A DNA stretch of 64,000 nucleotides from Rhizobium sp. BK316 (GCF_014193695.1 NZ_JACHZR010000004.1:124001-188000), one strand, 5' to 3'; numbered from the stretch's first letter, positions 1 to 8,900 are shown. Numbers and translations: made by a program. Notes: generated from the sequence alone by a model not told the origin.

Positions 1-739
1 GCTCGACTCGGGCTTCGCCGGGTGCGGCACTCTCCAGCTTGCCTTCGGCCACTGCGCGTTTCAGGTTCAGGAGATCCTGGGCCGACTGGGTGAAGTCGGC
101 ATAGACGGGGTCGATCTGCTGGATCAGCGCCAGGTTGGAGGTGCCGTCGGCGGTCACCAGCGCGCCTTCGGTGACCAGCGCGCCGCCGATGATGCCGGTA
201 ATGGGCGCGCGGACGTCGGTATAGTCGAGATTGATCTTGGCTTCGTCGAGACCGGCCTCGGCGCTCGCCACATCAGCATCGGCCTGGGCGACGGCGACGG
301 CCGCCGTATCGTAATCGATGCCGGTCGCGATATTGCGTTCCTTCAAGCTCTCTTGGCGCTGCAGCTGCAGGCGGGCATTCTGCTGCGTGGCCTTGGCGCG
401 CTGCAGCGTGGCTTCGGCAGAGGCGACCCGGACGCGGAAGAGGCGCGGATCGATGCGGTAGAGCACGTCGCCCTGCTTGACGAGCGTGCCCTGTTCGAAG
501 ACGCGCTCCTGCAGGATGCCGGACACGCGGGCGCGCACTTCCGAAACGCGGGTTGCGGCAATGCGGCCCGGCAATTCGTTGACCACGGGCACGGCATGGG
601 CCTTCATCTCAACCACGCCGACGGCGGCCGGCGGCATCTGCATGCCCTCCTGGGCGAGCGTCTGCCCGGCGGTGAGTGCGAGAAGGGTGGTGGCTGCCAT
701 CATCGCCTTCAGGCGCGGCAGTCTGGTATTGCGCAACAT
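1..739 (-). CDS. RND efflux periplasmic adaptor (MFP/AcrA family), 3' part outside window
   Basis: Membrane-fusion subunit that links an inner-membrane RND pump to an outer-membrane channel in the periplasm. The first 246 codons are visible. An N-terminal signal peptide ends near residue 30 (LALTAGQTLAQ). A biotinyl-lipoyl half-motif follows (VRARVSGILQERVFEQGT, then VKQGDVLYRIDP), then a long helical hairpin (residues about 95-150), then the second lipoyl half (INLDYTDVRAPITGIIGG). This is the normal order for AcrA/MexA proteins. The ATG at 737-739 is the natural start. The C-terminal beta-barrel and the pump gene are expected off the left edge. The TetR gene lies 136 bp upstream in the same direction, so co-transcription or local repression is likely. 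Substrate cannot be inferred. Confidence 0.93.
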   Translation of the reverse strand, partial: MLRNTRLPRLKAMMAATTLLALTAGQTLAQEGMQMPPAAVGVVEMKAHAVPVVNELPGRIAATRVSEVRARVSGILQERVFEQGTLVKQGDVLYRIDPRLFRVRVASAEATLQRAKATQQNARLQLQRQESLKERNIATGIDYDTAAVAVAQADADVASAEAGLDEAKINLDYTDVRAPITGIIGGALVTEGALVTADGTSNLALIQQIDPVYADFTQSAQDLLNLKRAVAEGKLESAAPGEARVE

Positions 740-875
740 CGATCCTATCCCTTTTTGGCCGCCCCGGCGGCTTGCTAGGTTATTGCTTTGGTTTCTTCAT
801 CTTCACGCAATTCCGGACGGAAAGCCGTTTCATGCTTTTCCTGGAACTGCTTAAGTTATTGTCGTTTAGAGCTTT

Positions 876-1445
876 TCAAGTCTTCGTTTGTGGAGGCTCG
901 GTGAAGGTCGTGTAGACCTTGCGAATATCCTCGAGCAGTTCCTGCCGTTCCGGGCCGCTCCAGCGGTGGAAATCGAAGAGTTCGGTACAGTAGAAGCCGG
1001 TCAGCGCCAGATAGGCCATCAGCGCTGCCCGCGGTTTCGGCCCGGCGGCCATGGCCGCCAGATCGTCGAGCACCCATTTGCGGATGATCTGCTGCAGATT
1101 TTCCTCGCTCGACATGGAAGCGCTGATCGCCATCGCGACGGCGCGGTCGGTATCGTCGAGCGTCTTGTCGGCGGCGGCGATGCGGCCGTAAAGCTCCGGG
1201 TGAGGGGTGTCCGCACTCGCCTTCACGCACTCTTCCATATGGGCAATATCGGCCCCGACGCGGCGGTCCACCAGCGCTTCCAGAAGGGCGCTCTTGGTCT
1301 TGTGGTCATAGACGACGCGCGACTTGCTGACGCCCGCTTCCCTGGCGACGGCATCGATCGAAAGCCCCGTCGCACCTGATCGTACGACGACGCGCTCGGC
1401 AGCGTCGAGAATATCGTCAGTGGTGATCTTGCGCGTTCGTGTCAC
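876..1445 (-). CDS. TetR family transcriptional regulator, probable efflux repressor
   Basis: A 189-residue TetR-type DNA-binding protein. The N-terminal helix-turn-helix is clear (LSIDAVAREAGVSKSRVVYD, residues about 28-47), followed by an all-helical ligand-binding domain ending in FDFHRWSGPERQELLEDI. Translation appears to start at a GTG at 1443-1445. The gene lies directly upstream of and co-directional with the RND adaptor, the usual position for a repressor of a drug efflux operon. A 10-bp palindrome 33 bp upstream of the start is a likely autoregulatory operator. Ligand unknown. Confidence 0.92.
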   Translation of the reverse strand: MTRTRKITTDDILDAAERVVVRSGATGLSIDAVAREAGVSKSRVVYDHKTKSALLEALVDRRVGADIAHMEECVKASADTPHPELYGRIAAADKTLDDTDRAVAMAISASMSSEENLQQIIRKWVLDDLAAMAAGPKPRAALMAYLALTGFYCTELFDFHRWSGPERQELLEDIRKVYTTFTEPPQTKT

Positions 1446-1477
1446 GAATGGGTTTCCAGTTTTCGCGCATAAAAATA

Positions 1478-1487
1478 CGAACGTTCG
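1478..1487. promoter_or_regulatory. Palindromic TetR-type operator candidate
   Basis: CGAACGTTCG is a perfect 10-bp palindrome, extended on each side by near-symmetric AT bases (TACGAACGTTCGGA). It lies 33 bp upstream of the TetR GTG and, read on the minus strand, is followed by TATTTTTATG, which could be a -10 region. TetR repressors commonly bind such short palindromes over their own promoter. The assignment is an inference from position and symmetry. Confidence 0.5.
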
Positions 1488-1572
1488 GATTTAAATGCAA
1501 GCGCTTTTGTTTTTGAGGCTAGGACATCGTTCCGGAGGGTCACTAAAAGGCTCGAGAATAAGGCGAGCGGGC

Positions 1573-2331
1573 TCACAGGACCCGCAAAATCCGCGCCTCC
1601 ACCGGCTGCCCGATGCCCTTGAGCGAGAGCATCCGCGCTTCGCTCTCGGCCATCAGTTCCGGCGCCTGACGGGCGGCTTCGGCGGAGATCACGATCTCGC
1701 CCGGCCGGGCCTGCGATTCCAGTCTCGCGGCCTGGTTCACCACGCCGCCGATCGCGGTGAAATCGCTGTGGAAGCTGGAGAATTCGCCGATCTGCACATC
1801 GCCTGTGTGTATGCCGACGCCGACGCCGAGCGGTTCGCCGACGTCGATTTTGCGCAACGCTTCGGCGCAGGCGCGCTGGATTTCAAGTGCGGCCATGATG
1901 GCGGCTGCGGCATGGTCCTTGCGGGTGATCGGGAAATTGAAGATCGCCATCAGCCCGTCGCCCATCTGCTTGTTGACGATGCCGTCATTGGCCCAGATTG
2001 CGCCTGCCGAACGGTCCTGGAACAGGCTGACGATATGGCTGAGTTCGACGGCGCCGATGCGTTCCGACAGGCCGGTATAGTTCCTGATATCGGCAAAGAG
2101 GATGGTGGCGCCTGACGTGATGTGGCGCTGCTTCTTCACATATTGGAAGGAACGCTCGCAGATCGTGCAGATATCGGGGTTCATCTTGCTTCTGGTGATG
2201 CCGAAGGCGCGTAGCGGCAGCGAGAGCGGGCCGCCGATCGGGATCGGCATATGCATCTGGTCCCAGCAGCCGCGGCAGATGCCCGCGGTGCCTGGCCTTG
2301 CCTGATGCCTGATCGCTGTTGTCGCTGTCAT
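1573..2331 (-). CDS. Class III adenylate/guanylate cyclase with N-terminal four-Cys motif
   Basis: A 252-residue protein whose C-terminal 180 residues are a class III nucleotide cyclase domain. The first metal-binding Asp sits in ILFADIRNYTGLSE and the second in KQMGDGLMAIFN, followed by the dimer-interface segment GVGIHTGDVQIG. The N-terminus carries two CxxC pairs (C19/C22 and C55/C58), suggesting a small zinc-binding module or a redox-sensitive segment. No membrane helices are seen, so it is probably cytoplasmic. The start at 2331 is chosen because an AGGGGA ribosome-binding site stands 8 bases upstream; the frame is open further upstream but without such a site. Whether the product is cAMP or cGMP cannot be told. 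Confidence 0.88.
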   Translation of the reverse strand: MTATTAIRHQARPGTAGICRGCWDQMHMPIPIGGPLSLPLRAFGITRSKMNPDICTICERSFQYVKKQRHITSGATILFADIRNYTGLSERIGAVELSHIVSLFQDRSAGAIWANDGIVNKQMGDGLMAIFNFPITRKDHAAAAIMAALEIQRACAEALRKIDVGEPLGVGVGIHTGDVQIGEFSSFHSDFTAIGGVVNQAARLESQARPGEIVISAEAARQAPELMAESEARMLSLKGIGQPVEARILRVL

Positions 2332-2400
2332 GGTCGCAGTTCCCCTGGTGAAGGCAGCTTCCGCCAGTCCGGCAGGTTTGGCAACAGGCAATGCCGCCGG

Positions 2401-3318
2401 TCAGGCGTCGTCAGGCAGGACGTTGCGCGCATCGGCCTCGTGCAGCCGCTTTTCGGCAAGCGCGATGAAGGCGCGCACCAGCGGCGAGAGGTGTTTGCTG
2501 CTGGGATAGACGACATGCAGCCCGCCCGCAGGCGTCGTATAGTTTTCCAGCACGCGCTGCAGCCTGCCATCGGCGATCCCGGCGAAGGCGATGCCGTAGG
2601 GCAGTTGAGCGATACCGTAGCCGGCGAGGGCTGCGGCCATGACGGCCTGCATTTCGTTGGCGGCAAAACGGCCCGAGACAGCGACGGATTCTTCGCCCTT
2701 TTCTCCCCGCAGCACCCAGAGTGCATGAGCGGCTGACGGACCGGCGATGACGCATTGATGGGTGGCGAGATCGGCCGGGGTTGACGGCATGCCTGCACGG
2801 GCGAGATAGGCGGGGCTGGCGCAGAGCAGGCGATAGGTGGGGCCGAGCCTGCGGGCAATCAGGGTGGAATCCTCCAGCGTTCCGGTGCGGAAGGCGAGAT
2901 CGATGCCGTTGTCGATCAGGTTCAGTTTCTCGTCGGTCAGCCGCAGCTCGACCCTGGATTTCTCGTAGGTCGCCATGAACTCGAAGATCGTATCGGCCAG
3001 GAAGTGGCTGACGAAGCCGACGGGGGCGGAAATGCGGATGGTGCCCGCGGGCTCGGCGCGGGCTTCGGCCAGCCGGATATTGGCCTCCTCGATGCGCCGC
3101 AGCGCCTGGCTCGCCTCCTCGTAATAGAGGCGCCCGGCATCCGTCATGCTGAGGCTGCGGGTGGTGCGCTGCAGAAGCCGCACGCCGAGTTCGCGCTCCA
3201 GAGCGGCGATACGGCGGCTGACCGTCGTCTTCGGCGTGCCGATCAGCCTCGCGGCGGCGGTGAAGCTGCCGGCTTCGATGACGCGGGCGAAGATCGCGAT
3301 ATCGTTGAGATCGATCAT
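2401..3318 (-). CDS. LysR family transcriptional regulator
   Basis: A 305-residue LysR-type regulator. The winged helix-turn-helix is at residues 1-60 (IFARVIEAGSFTAAARLIG, then TTVSRRIAALERELGVRLLQ), followed by an effector domain that begins near residue 90 (GTIRISAPVGFVSHFLADTI). It resembles the CrgA/AaeR-like LTTR subgroup. The start MIDLNDIAIF at 3318 is the family-typical one; upstream in-frame starts would add 17 residues. It is divergent from the NmrA-family gene at 3445, so it probably controls that gene and itself from the shared 126-bp region. Inducer unknown. Confidence 0.9.
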   Translation of the reverse strand: MIDLNDIAIFARVIEAGSFTAAARLIGTPKTTVSRRIAALERELGVRLLQRTTRSLSMTDAGRLYYEEASQALRRIEEANIRLAEARAEPAGTIRISAPVGFVSHFLADTIFEFMATYEKSRVELRLTDEKLNLIDNGIDLAFRTGTLEDSTLIARRLGPTYRLLCASPAYLARAGMPSTPADLATHQCVIAGPSAAHALWVLRGEKGEESVAVSGRFAANEMQAVMAAALAGYGIAQLPYGIAFAGIADGRLQRVLENYTTPAGGLHVVYPSSKHLSPLVRAFIALAEKRLHEADARNVLPDDA

Positions 3319-3444
3319 TGGTGCCTGAGATGGTACGATGTTTTGCATTTGTAGGTTATTATGGCCCAATGCGACAGTCCCTACTTTGGCTTATCAGCAA
3401 CGATCCCGGGGGATTACATCCCCCCAACGAAAGGGAGTATTGAG

Positions 3445-4320
3445 ATGAGCACTACCAGAACCGTTCTCGTAACAGGCGCAACCGGCCAGCAGGGCGGCGG
3501 CGTCGCCCGCGCTCTCGCCTCGCGCGGCCATCACGTCAAGGCGCTGACCCGCAGGCCCGACGGCGATGCCGCCAGGCGGCTTGCCGCCACAGGTGTCGAA
3601 GTCGTCGCCGGCGATCTCGATGACAAGGCCTCCATCGTTCAGGCGGCAAAGGGTGTCGAGACCATGTTTCTCATGGGCAACAGCTATGAGGCAGGCGTGG
3701 AGGCGGAGACGCGCCAGGGCATCGCGGCGGCCGATGCGGCAAAGGAGGCAGGGATCGGCCATCTGATCTATTCCTCGGTATCCGATGCCGACCGGAAGAC
3801 CGGTATCGGGCATTTCGAGAGCAAATATCTGGTCGAACAGCATATTGCCGGGCTCGGCATTCCCTATACGATATCGGCCCCGGTCGCCTTCATGGAAAAT
3901 ACCGTTGCGCCTTGGACGATCGCTGGCCTGAAACAGGGCTTTTACGCCGCGGCTCTGCCGCCGGCCCGCGTGCTGCAGCAGATCGCCACCGACGATATCG
4001 GCCATTTCGTCGCAGCGCTTGCGGAGCGCCGCGAGCAGGTCTTCGGCAAGCGGTTCGACATTGCCGGCGACGAGCTTTCGGGCGAGGCGCAGGCGAAGAT
4101 CCTCTCGGACGCCATCGGCCGGCCGATCCGTTTCCAAGAGCTGCCGATCTCCGTACTTCGCCAGCAGAACGAGGATCTGGCGCTGATGTATGAATGGTTC
4201 GACCGCACCGGCTACTCCGCCGATATCGCAGCGCTCCGCCGGGATTTCCCCGAGGTCGCCTGGCACAGCTATGCCGACTGGGCGAAGGGCTTTGACTGGA
4301 GTGTCCTCGACAAAGCGTGA
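3445..4320 (+). CDS. NmrA/HSCARG-like NAD(P)-binding protein (atypical SDR)
   Basis: A 291-residue Rossmann-fold protein. The dinucleotide-binding motif TGATGQQGGGVARAL starts at residue 10 and is followed by LTRRPDGDAAR, a basic segment that favours NADPH. Residues VEVVAGDLDD and LIYSSVSDADRKTGIGHFESK match the NmrA-like family, which acts as redox-sensing regulators or quinone/NADPH-dependent reductases and usually lacks the classical YxxxK pair. ATG 3445 has AAGGGAG 9 bases upstream. It is the divergent partner of the LysR gene. The exact substrate is not inferable. Confidence 0.87.
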   Translation: MSTTRTVLVTGATGQQGGGVARALASRGHHVKALTRRPDGDAARRLAATGVEVVAGDLDDKASIVQAAKGVETMFLMGNSYEAGVEAETRQGIAAADAAKEAGIGHLIYSSVSDADRKTGIGHFESKYLVEQHIAGLGIPYTISAPVAFMENTVAPWTIAGLKQGFYAAALPPARVLQQIATDDIGHFVAALAERREQVFGKRFDIAGDELSGEAQAKILSDAIGRPIRFQELPISVLRQQNEDLALMYEWFDRTGYSADIAALRRDFPEVAWHSYADWAKGFDWSVLDKA

Positions 4321-4448
4321 TGTCAGTCATCACCGGATGGTGACAGGAGTGCGGGCCGGACTTTGCGGCTGGTCCGCATGATCCAGCCACTCCCTTGACG
4401 GCGGGCCGCCGGGCACCACTTCACCCATCACTGAAGCGGAGGGTCCCG

Positions 4449-4901
4449 GTGCACCGGTTTGATCATTATCTGGTTTTCATGCTGTTGGCGCTCGGCGGCG
4501 GGCTTCTCATCGGCCTCATGACTCCGTCGGGCGAGTGGTATGCGTCACTTGCCAAACCCTGGTTCACGCCGCCGAGCTGGCTGTTCGGCCCTGCCTGGAC
4601 GATTCTCTACTTCCTGATCGGCATCGCCGGCGCGCGGACCTTCGAGCACGGCAGGCATTCACCCGTCATGATCATCTGGATCGCCCAGCTCGTCTTGAAC
4701 TTTGCCTGGTCGCCGGCCTTTTTCGGCCTGCAGCTTCCCGCACTCGGCCTTGTCATCATCATAGTCCTGCTGGTGTTGATAACAGTCTTCATCGGGTTGT
4801 CGTGGCGACGCGATCGGCTGGCATCGGTGCTGTTCGTTCCCTACGGCTTGTGGGTGGCATACGCCACTGTTCTCAATGCTGCGGTCGTCGCGTTGAATTA
4901 G
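4449..4901 (+). CDS. tspO: TspO/MBR family tryptophan-rich sensory protein
   Basis: A 150-residue membrane protein with five predicted helices and the TspO signature WYASLAKPWFTPPSWLFGPA followed by WTILYFLIGIAGA. The family binds porphyrins and tunes tetrapyrrole and photosynthesis or stress genes in alphaproteobacteria. The start is a GTG at 4449 with GGAGGG six bases upstream. A longer in-frame ATG at 4395 has no ribosome-binding site and would add a non-conserved extension. It is followed after 90 bp by a methyltransferase gene on the same strand; an operon is possible. Confidence 0.93.
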   Translation: MHRFDHYLVFMLLALGGGLLIGLMTPSGEWYASLAKPWFTPPSWLFGPAWTILYFLIGIAGARTFEHGRHSPVMIIWIAQLVLNFAWSPAFFGLQLPALGLVIIIVLLVLITVFIGLSWRRDRLASVLFVPYGLWVAYATVLNAAVVALN

Positions 4902-4991
4902 GGTTCCTGCCGCTTGCCGCAGTGCCCGCGAGCCCTAAAAATAAAGGGTGGGCATTGTCCCGTTTATCTGTCGCTTTTGGGGGAGGCTGCG

Positions 4992-5795
4992 ATGGCGTCG
5001 AGTTTCAATGTCGAAAGTGCCGATGGTTACGAACGCCTGATGGGGCGCTGGAGCAAGCGGCTCGCGCCCGGGTTCATCGATTTCGCCGCGCTTGCGGATG
5101 GGGAAAGCATTCTCGATGTCGGCTGCGGCACGGGAAGCCTCACTTTCGCGCTGGCGGAAAGGCCCGGTCTCAAATCGATCACGGCCATCGATTTTTCGCC
5201 CGTCTTCGTGGAAGCCGCCACCCAACGCAACACGGACCCGCGCATCACCATTCAACAGGCGGATGCCTGCGCGCTGCCCTTCGAGGATGACAGCTTCGAC
5301 CGAGCGCTGTCGCTGCTTGTGCTGCATTTCGTGCCGGAGGCCGGCAAGGCGGTGGCCGAAATGCGCCGCGTCGTGCGGCCGGGCGGCGTGGTCGCCGCCG
5401 CCGTCTGGGATCATTATGGCGGCATGTCCGGCATGCGCATGGTGTGGGATACGGTCGCCATGATCGACGCCAATGCGCGGGCGATGCGGCATCGCTATTC
5501 TTTCCAGCCGATGATGCGGCCGGGGGAGATGAAGGCGAGCTTTGTCGATAACGGCCTCGTCGATGTCGAGGAGACGTCGCTGACCATCCGCATGGATTAC
5601 AGTTCCTTCGATGATTTATGGGCGCCGATCGCCGCCGGCGAAGGCCCGCTCGGCAAATATGTGGCGGGGCTGGACGCCTATACGCGCACGAGGGTCGATA
5701 TCGCTGTCAGGGATGCCTATGAGGCCGGGGAGCCGGACGGGCCGCGGTCGTTTGCGTCGGTTGCCTGGGCCTGCCGCGGCAGGGTGGCGGCGTGA
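4992..5795 (+). CDS. Class I SAM-dependent methyltransferase
   Basis: A 267-residue protein with the Methyltransf_11 layout. Motif I is ILDVGCGTGSLTFAL (residues about 39-53), the acidic SAM-ribose motif is ITAIDFSP, then DACALPFEDDSFDRALSLLV (motif II/III region) and RRVVRPGGVVAAAVWD (post-I motif). A GGGAGG site lies nine bases before ATG 4992, which is preferred over an upstream in-frame start at 4914. The substrate is unknown; the family ranges from ubiquinone-type to small-molecule methylation. Confidence 0.9.
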   Translation: MASSFNVESADGYERLMGRWSKRLAPGFIDFAALADGESILDVGCGTGSLTFALAERPGLKSITAIDFSPVFVEAATQRNTDPRITIQQADACALPFEDDSFDRALSLLVLHFVPEAGKAVAEMRRVVRPGGVVAAAVWDHYGGMSGMRMVWDTVAMIDANARAMRHRYSFQPMMRPGEMKASFVDNGLVDVEETSLTIRMDYSSFDDLWAPIAAGEGPLGKYVAGLDAYTRTRVDIAVRDAYEAGEPDGPRSFASVAWACRGRVAA

Positions 5796-5827
5796 GATTG
5801 ATTCGGGAGCGACATCAATCCCCTGCC

Positions 5828-6460
5828 TCACCTCGGCCGGCGGATCGCCCGCACCTTGCCGCTGCCGCCGCCGCCGGCATAAAAGACATCGGCTCCATCG
5901 GATTCCAGCCCGGAAACGCCGGTGCCCTCGGGCATGTCAAGCCGCTCGAGAACATCCCCCGTCCTGGGGTCGATGCGCCTGATGTCGCTCTTGTCGTCCT
6001 GCCAGGTGGCGTGCCACAGTTCGCCATCCACCCAGGTCACACCCGTCACATGGCGCTTGGATTCGATCGTGCGCAGGATCTTGCCGGTCTCCGGGTCGAT
6101 CTCGTGAATGCAATTGTCGCGGTACTGGCCGACCCAGAGGCTGCCCTCGCACCAGGCCATGCCGGAATCGGCCCCCTTACCGGGCGCGGGGATGGTGGCG
6201 ACGACGGTGCCGGTCTCGGGATCGATCTTGCGGATCTTGTCTTCGGCGATCTGGAAGATGTAGCGCCCGTCAAAGGCGGTGCCGGCATGGGCGGCGACGT
6301 CGATGGTAGTGAGTTCGGCGCCGCTTTCGGGGTCCAGCGCCCGAAGGTTTTCGCCGGCGGCAAACCACACCCGGCTGCCGTCGAAGGTAACGCCGCCGAT
6401 ATTGCGAGTGCCCTCGAAGGGGCCGTATTCCCTGATGATTTCTGCCTGTGATGTCTTCAT
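5828..6460 (-). CDS. YncE/glutamine-cyclotransferase-like beta-propeller protein
   Basis: A 210-residue protein made of repeated beta-propeller blades: FDGSRVWFAAGENLRALDPE, then FDGRYIFQIAEDKIRKIDPE, WCEGSLWVGQYRDNCIHEID and WVDGELWHATWQDDKSDIRR. Each blade ends in a conserved IDPETG-like turn. There is no signal peptide, so it is probably cytoplasmic. The start at 6460 has GGAG seven bases upstream. It follows the HTH regulator gene at 6493-7713 by 32 bp in the same direction, so the two are probably co-transcribed. Function is unknown; a ligand-sensing or lactonase-like role is possible. Confidence 0.82.
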   Translation of the reverse strand: MKTSQAEIIREYGPFEGTRNIGGVTFDGSRVWFAAGENLRALDPESGAELTTIDVAAHAGTAFDGRYIFQIAEDKIRKIDPETGTVVATIPAPGKGADSGMAWCEGSLWVGQYRDNCIHEIDPETGKILRTIESKRHVTGVTWVDGELWHATWQDDKSDIRRIDPRTGDVLERLDMPEGTGVSGLESDGADVFYAGGGGSGKVRAIRRPR

Positions 6461-6492
6461 GGTGCTCCATCCTCTCTCTCTCACCAATGATG

Positions 6493-7713
6493 TTATTCGC
6501 TCGGCAACGGCCCCGGGAGTAACAATGTTGTCGGGAAGCCGACGACCGGCGGCATCATCCAGCGCCGCGCGCGGCCATTGCCGAAACACTGCACCTTGCC
6601 GGCCGCTCCGAGCGCATCGAGCGCCCGCTGCACCGTGCGCGGGCTGAGGCTGAGCGCAATCGCCAGCGCCGTGCTGGACCAGGCTTCGCCGTCGGCGAGC
6701 AGCGCCAGCAGGAAGGCGTGCTCTTCCTCGACCGGAGGGGCGAGGACGACGACGTTTCTCCCGCCGTGCGGCTGAAGCGTAAAACCGTGGCTTGTCGCCT
6801 TGATTTCAGCAAGATCGGCAAGAGCGGCGCGCAGCCGGCCGATCTCGACGCGCAGCCGAGCCCGATGGGATTCATCGGCATGGCGGGCGCGGAAGGTGCG
6901 GGCAAGCAGAGCGGAGCGGGAGACATCCGAAGGTGCCGCTTCGGCAAGCGCGCGGGCGAGGGTGAATAGCACCTGGCGGCTCGCCAGCGGCACGATCTGG
7001 GCACCTGCGCGCACAACATTGCGGCAGGCATCGACGACCAGCGTATCGGAGGCAAGCAGCGCCTCGACTTCCTGAAGCTGCAGCAGGTGCTCCGTGCCGC
7101 CATCGATCAGCCGGGCGGCGGGCGCTTCCAGAACTCTCGCCGCATCCCGCACCTCGATGGCGAGCGCAGGGATATCGGCCCTCAATGCGGCCTGTGCTGC
7201 CCTTGCCAGCGCGCCGCGCGCCGGTTCCGTGCGCAACCGGCGGATCGCCACGCCGGCAACGGCGAGCTCATGGCCGGCGCGGGCGGCCGGCGGCAGCGGC
7301 GAGGGGTCGAGATCGGCCAGCAGCTTTTCGGCCGCATCCAGGCGGCCGATCAACAGCAGGCGGCGGATCTGCAGGTTGCGGGCGTGGGCTGCATTGACGC
7401 GGTCGCCACGCTTTTCGAGCGTGGCGCGCGCCGCCTCCAGCGCCTTTTCCGGCCAGGTCAGGTCGCGCGAGACCAGGGCGATCTCGGCTTCGGCGACGAT
7501 GCAGCGCGCACGCGCCACCGCTTCCCGCGGGCCGAAGGCGCGGGCGGCACTTTTCAGGAGTGTCTTGGCGCGGGTGAGATCGCCGAGCTGGGCCATGGCA
7601 ATGCCGCGCAGGGCAAGCGCCGGCGGGTCGTCGCGCAGCGCCACGCGCTTCATCGCGCCCAGCGCATCGCCCACGGCCAGCGCCTGTGCGGCAGCTGTTA
7701 TCAGCGAGTCCAT
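6493..7713 (-). CDS. Multi-domain helix-turn-helix regulator with TPR-like N-terminus
   Basis: A 406-residue putative regulator. Residues 1-230 are Ala/Leu-rich helical repeats of TPR character. Residues about 240-310 look like an OmpR/BTAD-type winged helix (RARLRVEIGRLRAALADLAE, then SHGFTLQP). Residues about 340-385 contain a second helix-turn-helix (STALAIALSLSPRTVQRALD). It is divergent from the DUF899 gene at 7831, with 117 bp between the starts, and co-directional with the beta-propeller gene. The context suggests it controls the DUF899 unit, its own unit, or both. Signal not known. Confidence 0.75.
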   Translation of the reverse strand: MDSLITAAAQALAVGDALGAMKRVALRDDPPALALRGIAMAQLGDLTRAKTLLKSAARAFGPREAVARARCIVAEAEIALVSRDLTWPEKALEAARATLEKRGDRVNAAHARNLQIRRLLLIGRLDAAEKLLADLDPSPLPPAARAGHELAVAGVAIRRLRTEPARGALARAAQAALRADIPALAIEVRDAARVLEAPAARLIDGGTEHLLQLQEVEALLASDTLVVDACRNVVRAGAQIVPLASRQVLFTLARALAEAAPSDVSRSALLARTFRARHADESHRARLRVEIGRLRAALADLAEIKATSHGFTLQPHGGRNVVVLAPPVEEEHAFLLALLADGEAWSSTALAIALSLSPRTVQRALDALGAAGKVQCFGNGRARRWMMPPVVGFPTTLLLPGPLPSE

Positions 7714-7830
7714 CGGAATCCCGTCACACTTGTAACTCCCACCCCTCGGGCATCCAGACCTAGTTTATTCCCCATCGGCAGGCAACGGCCCGCCGTCACA
7801 CACGTATCAACGCAAGTGAGGAGAAGAACC

Positions 7831-8613
7831 ATGATGACGCACAAGACCGGAACACGGGCGGAATGGCTGCAGGCGCGGCTGGCGCTCCTGGAAGAAGAAA
7901 AGGCGCTGACGCGCCGCAGCGACGAGATCGCCGCCAAGCGCCGGGACCTGCCCTGGGTGAAGATCGAGAAGGAATACAGGCTGGAGACGGAAAAGGGCGT
8001 CAAGCCGCTTTCGGCGCTCTTCAAGGGCCGTTCGCAGCTTCTCGTCTACCATTTCATGTTCGGCCCGGATTATACGGCAGGCTGCCCGTCCTGCTCGTCG
8101 ATCGCCGACGGTTTCAACGGTGTGACCGTGCATCTGGAAAACCACGATGTCGCCTTCAGCGCCGTTTCTCGCGCGCCGTTGGAGAAGCTTCTGGCGTTCA
8201 AGCGTCGCATGGGCTGGACCTTCGACTGGGCCTCGTCATCGCCAAGTGATTTCAACCGTGACTTCAATGTCTGGTTCACGCCGGAGGAACAGCAGAGCGG
8301 CGGCATCGAATATAACTTCCGCCGCGAACCGCCTGTCCCCGCCGTGCTGCAGAAGCAGGAACCGAATGCCGAACGGAGCCCGGCCGATCTGATTGCCTCG
8401 ATGACCGGCACCGATCTCAACACCTTCGCCCGCGAGAGACCAGGTCTCAGCGCCTTCGTCATGCAGGGCGGCGATATCTACCATACCTACTCCTCCTACG
8501 CCCGCGGGCTGGACGGCGTCTGGGGCATGTACCAGTGGCTCGACCGCGCGCCGTTCGGCCGCAACGAGGAGGGCGTCTGGTGGCGCCACCACGATCGCTA
8601 CGAGGCAGCCTGA
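7831..8613 (+). CDS. DUF899 family thioredoxin-fold protein
   Basis: A 260-residue member of the DUF899 family, recognised from RRDLPWVKIEKEYRLET, LLVYHFMFGPDYTAGCPSCS and DIYHTYSSYARGLDGVWGMY. The CPSCSS motif near residue 90 sits where thioredoxin-fold proteins carry their active cysteines. The family is cytoplasmic and of uncertain function, often annotated as a dithiol-disulfide isomerase. ATG 7831 has GAGGAG nearby; ATG 7834 is equally possible. Its stop codon overlaps the start of the next gene, so the two are translationally coupled. Confidence 0.88.
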   Translation: MMTHKTGTRAEWLQARLALLEEEKALTRRSDEIAAKRRDLPWVKIEKEYRLETEKGVKPLSALFKGRSQLLVYHFMFGPDYTAGCPSCSSIADGFNGVTVHLENHDVAFSAVSRAPLEKLLAFKRRMGWTFDWASSSPSDFNRDFNVWFTPEEQQSGGIEYNFRREPPVPAVLQKQEPNAERSPADLIASMTGTDLNTFARERPGLSAFVMQGGDIYHTYSSYARGLDGVWGMYQWLDRAPFGRNEEGVWWRHHDRYEAA

Positions 8614-8900
8614 TGCGCCCGTCAGCATCCACACCAGGGGCCGGCAGTTCTGCCGGCTCCCACCTGCCATCAGACATTGCGCGGGGTCTGTCCCTTGCGG
8701 CGGCACCGACCTTTGCCACCATGGCGGCACTTTCGGCGAGCGAGCCGGCGGCCGACATGATCTGCTCGATGAGCGGCATGTCGATGCATGGGGCGTCGGT
8801 GTTCAGCGGCATGGTGCCGATGTATGTGCTGATGAGCCTGTTCCATGTCGGGCCGTGGTTGCGGCTGATGGGAGGCGAGGAACGCGTCCGTGGCTCGTGA
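8613..8900 (+). CDS. Small Met-rich membrane protein coupled to the DUF899 gene
   Basis: A 95-residue protein with ATG 8613 overlapping the DUF899 stop (TGATG), which indicates translational coupling. The middle is hydrophobic and Met-rich (ICSMSGMSMHGASVFSGMVP), followed by a likely transmembrane helix (MYVLMSLFHVGPWLRLMGG). The Met/His/Cys-rich stretch could bind a soft metal such as copper; this is inference. I do not recognise a named family. Confidence 0.7.
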   Translation: MRPSASTPGAGSSAGSHLPSDIARGLSLAAAPTFATMAALSASEPAADMICSMSGMSMHGASVFSGMVPMYVLMSLFHVGPWLRLMGGEERVRGS

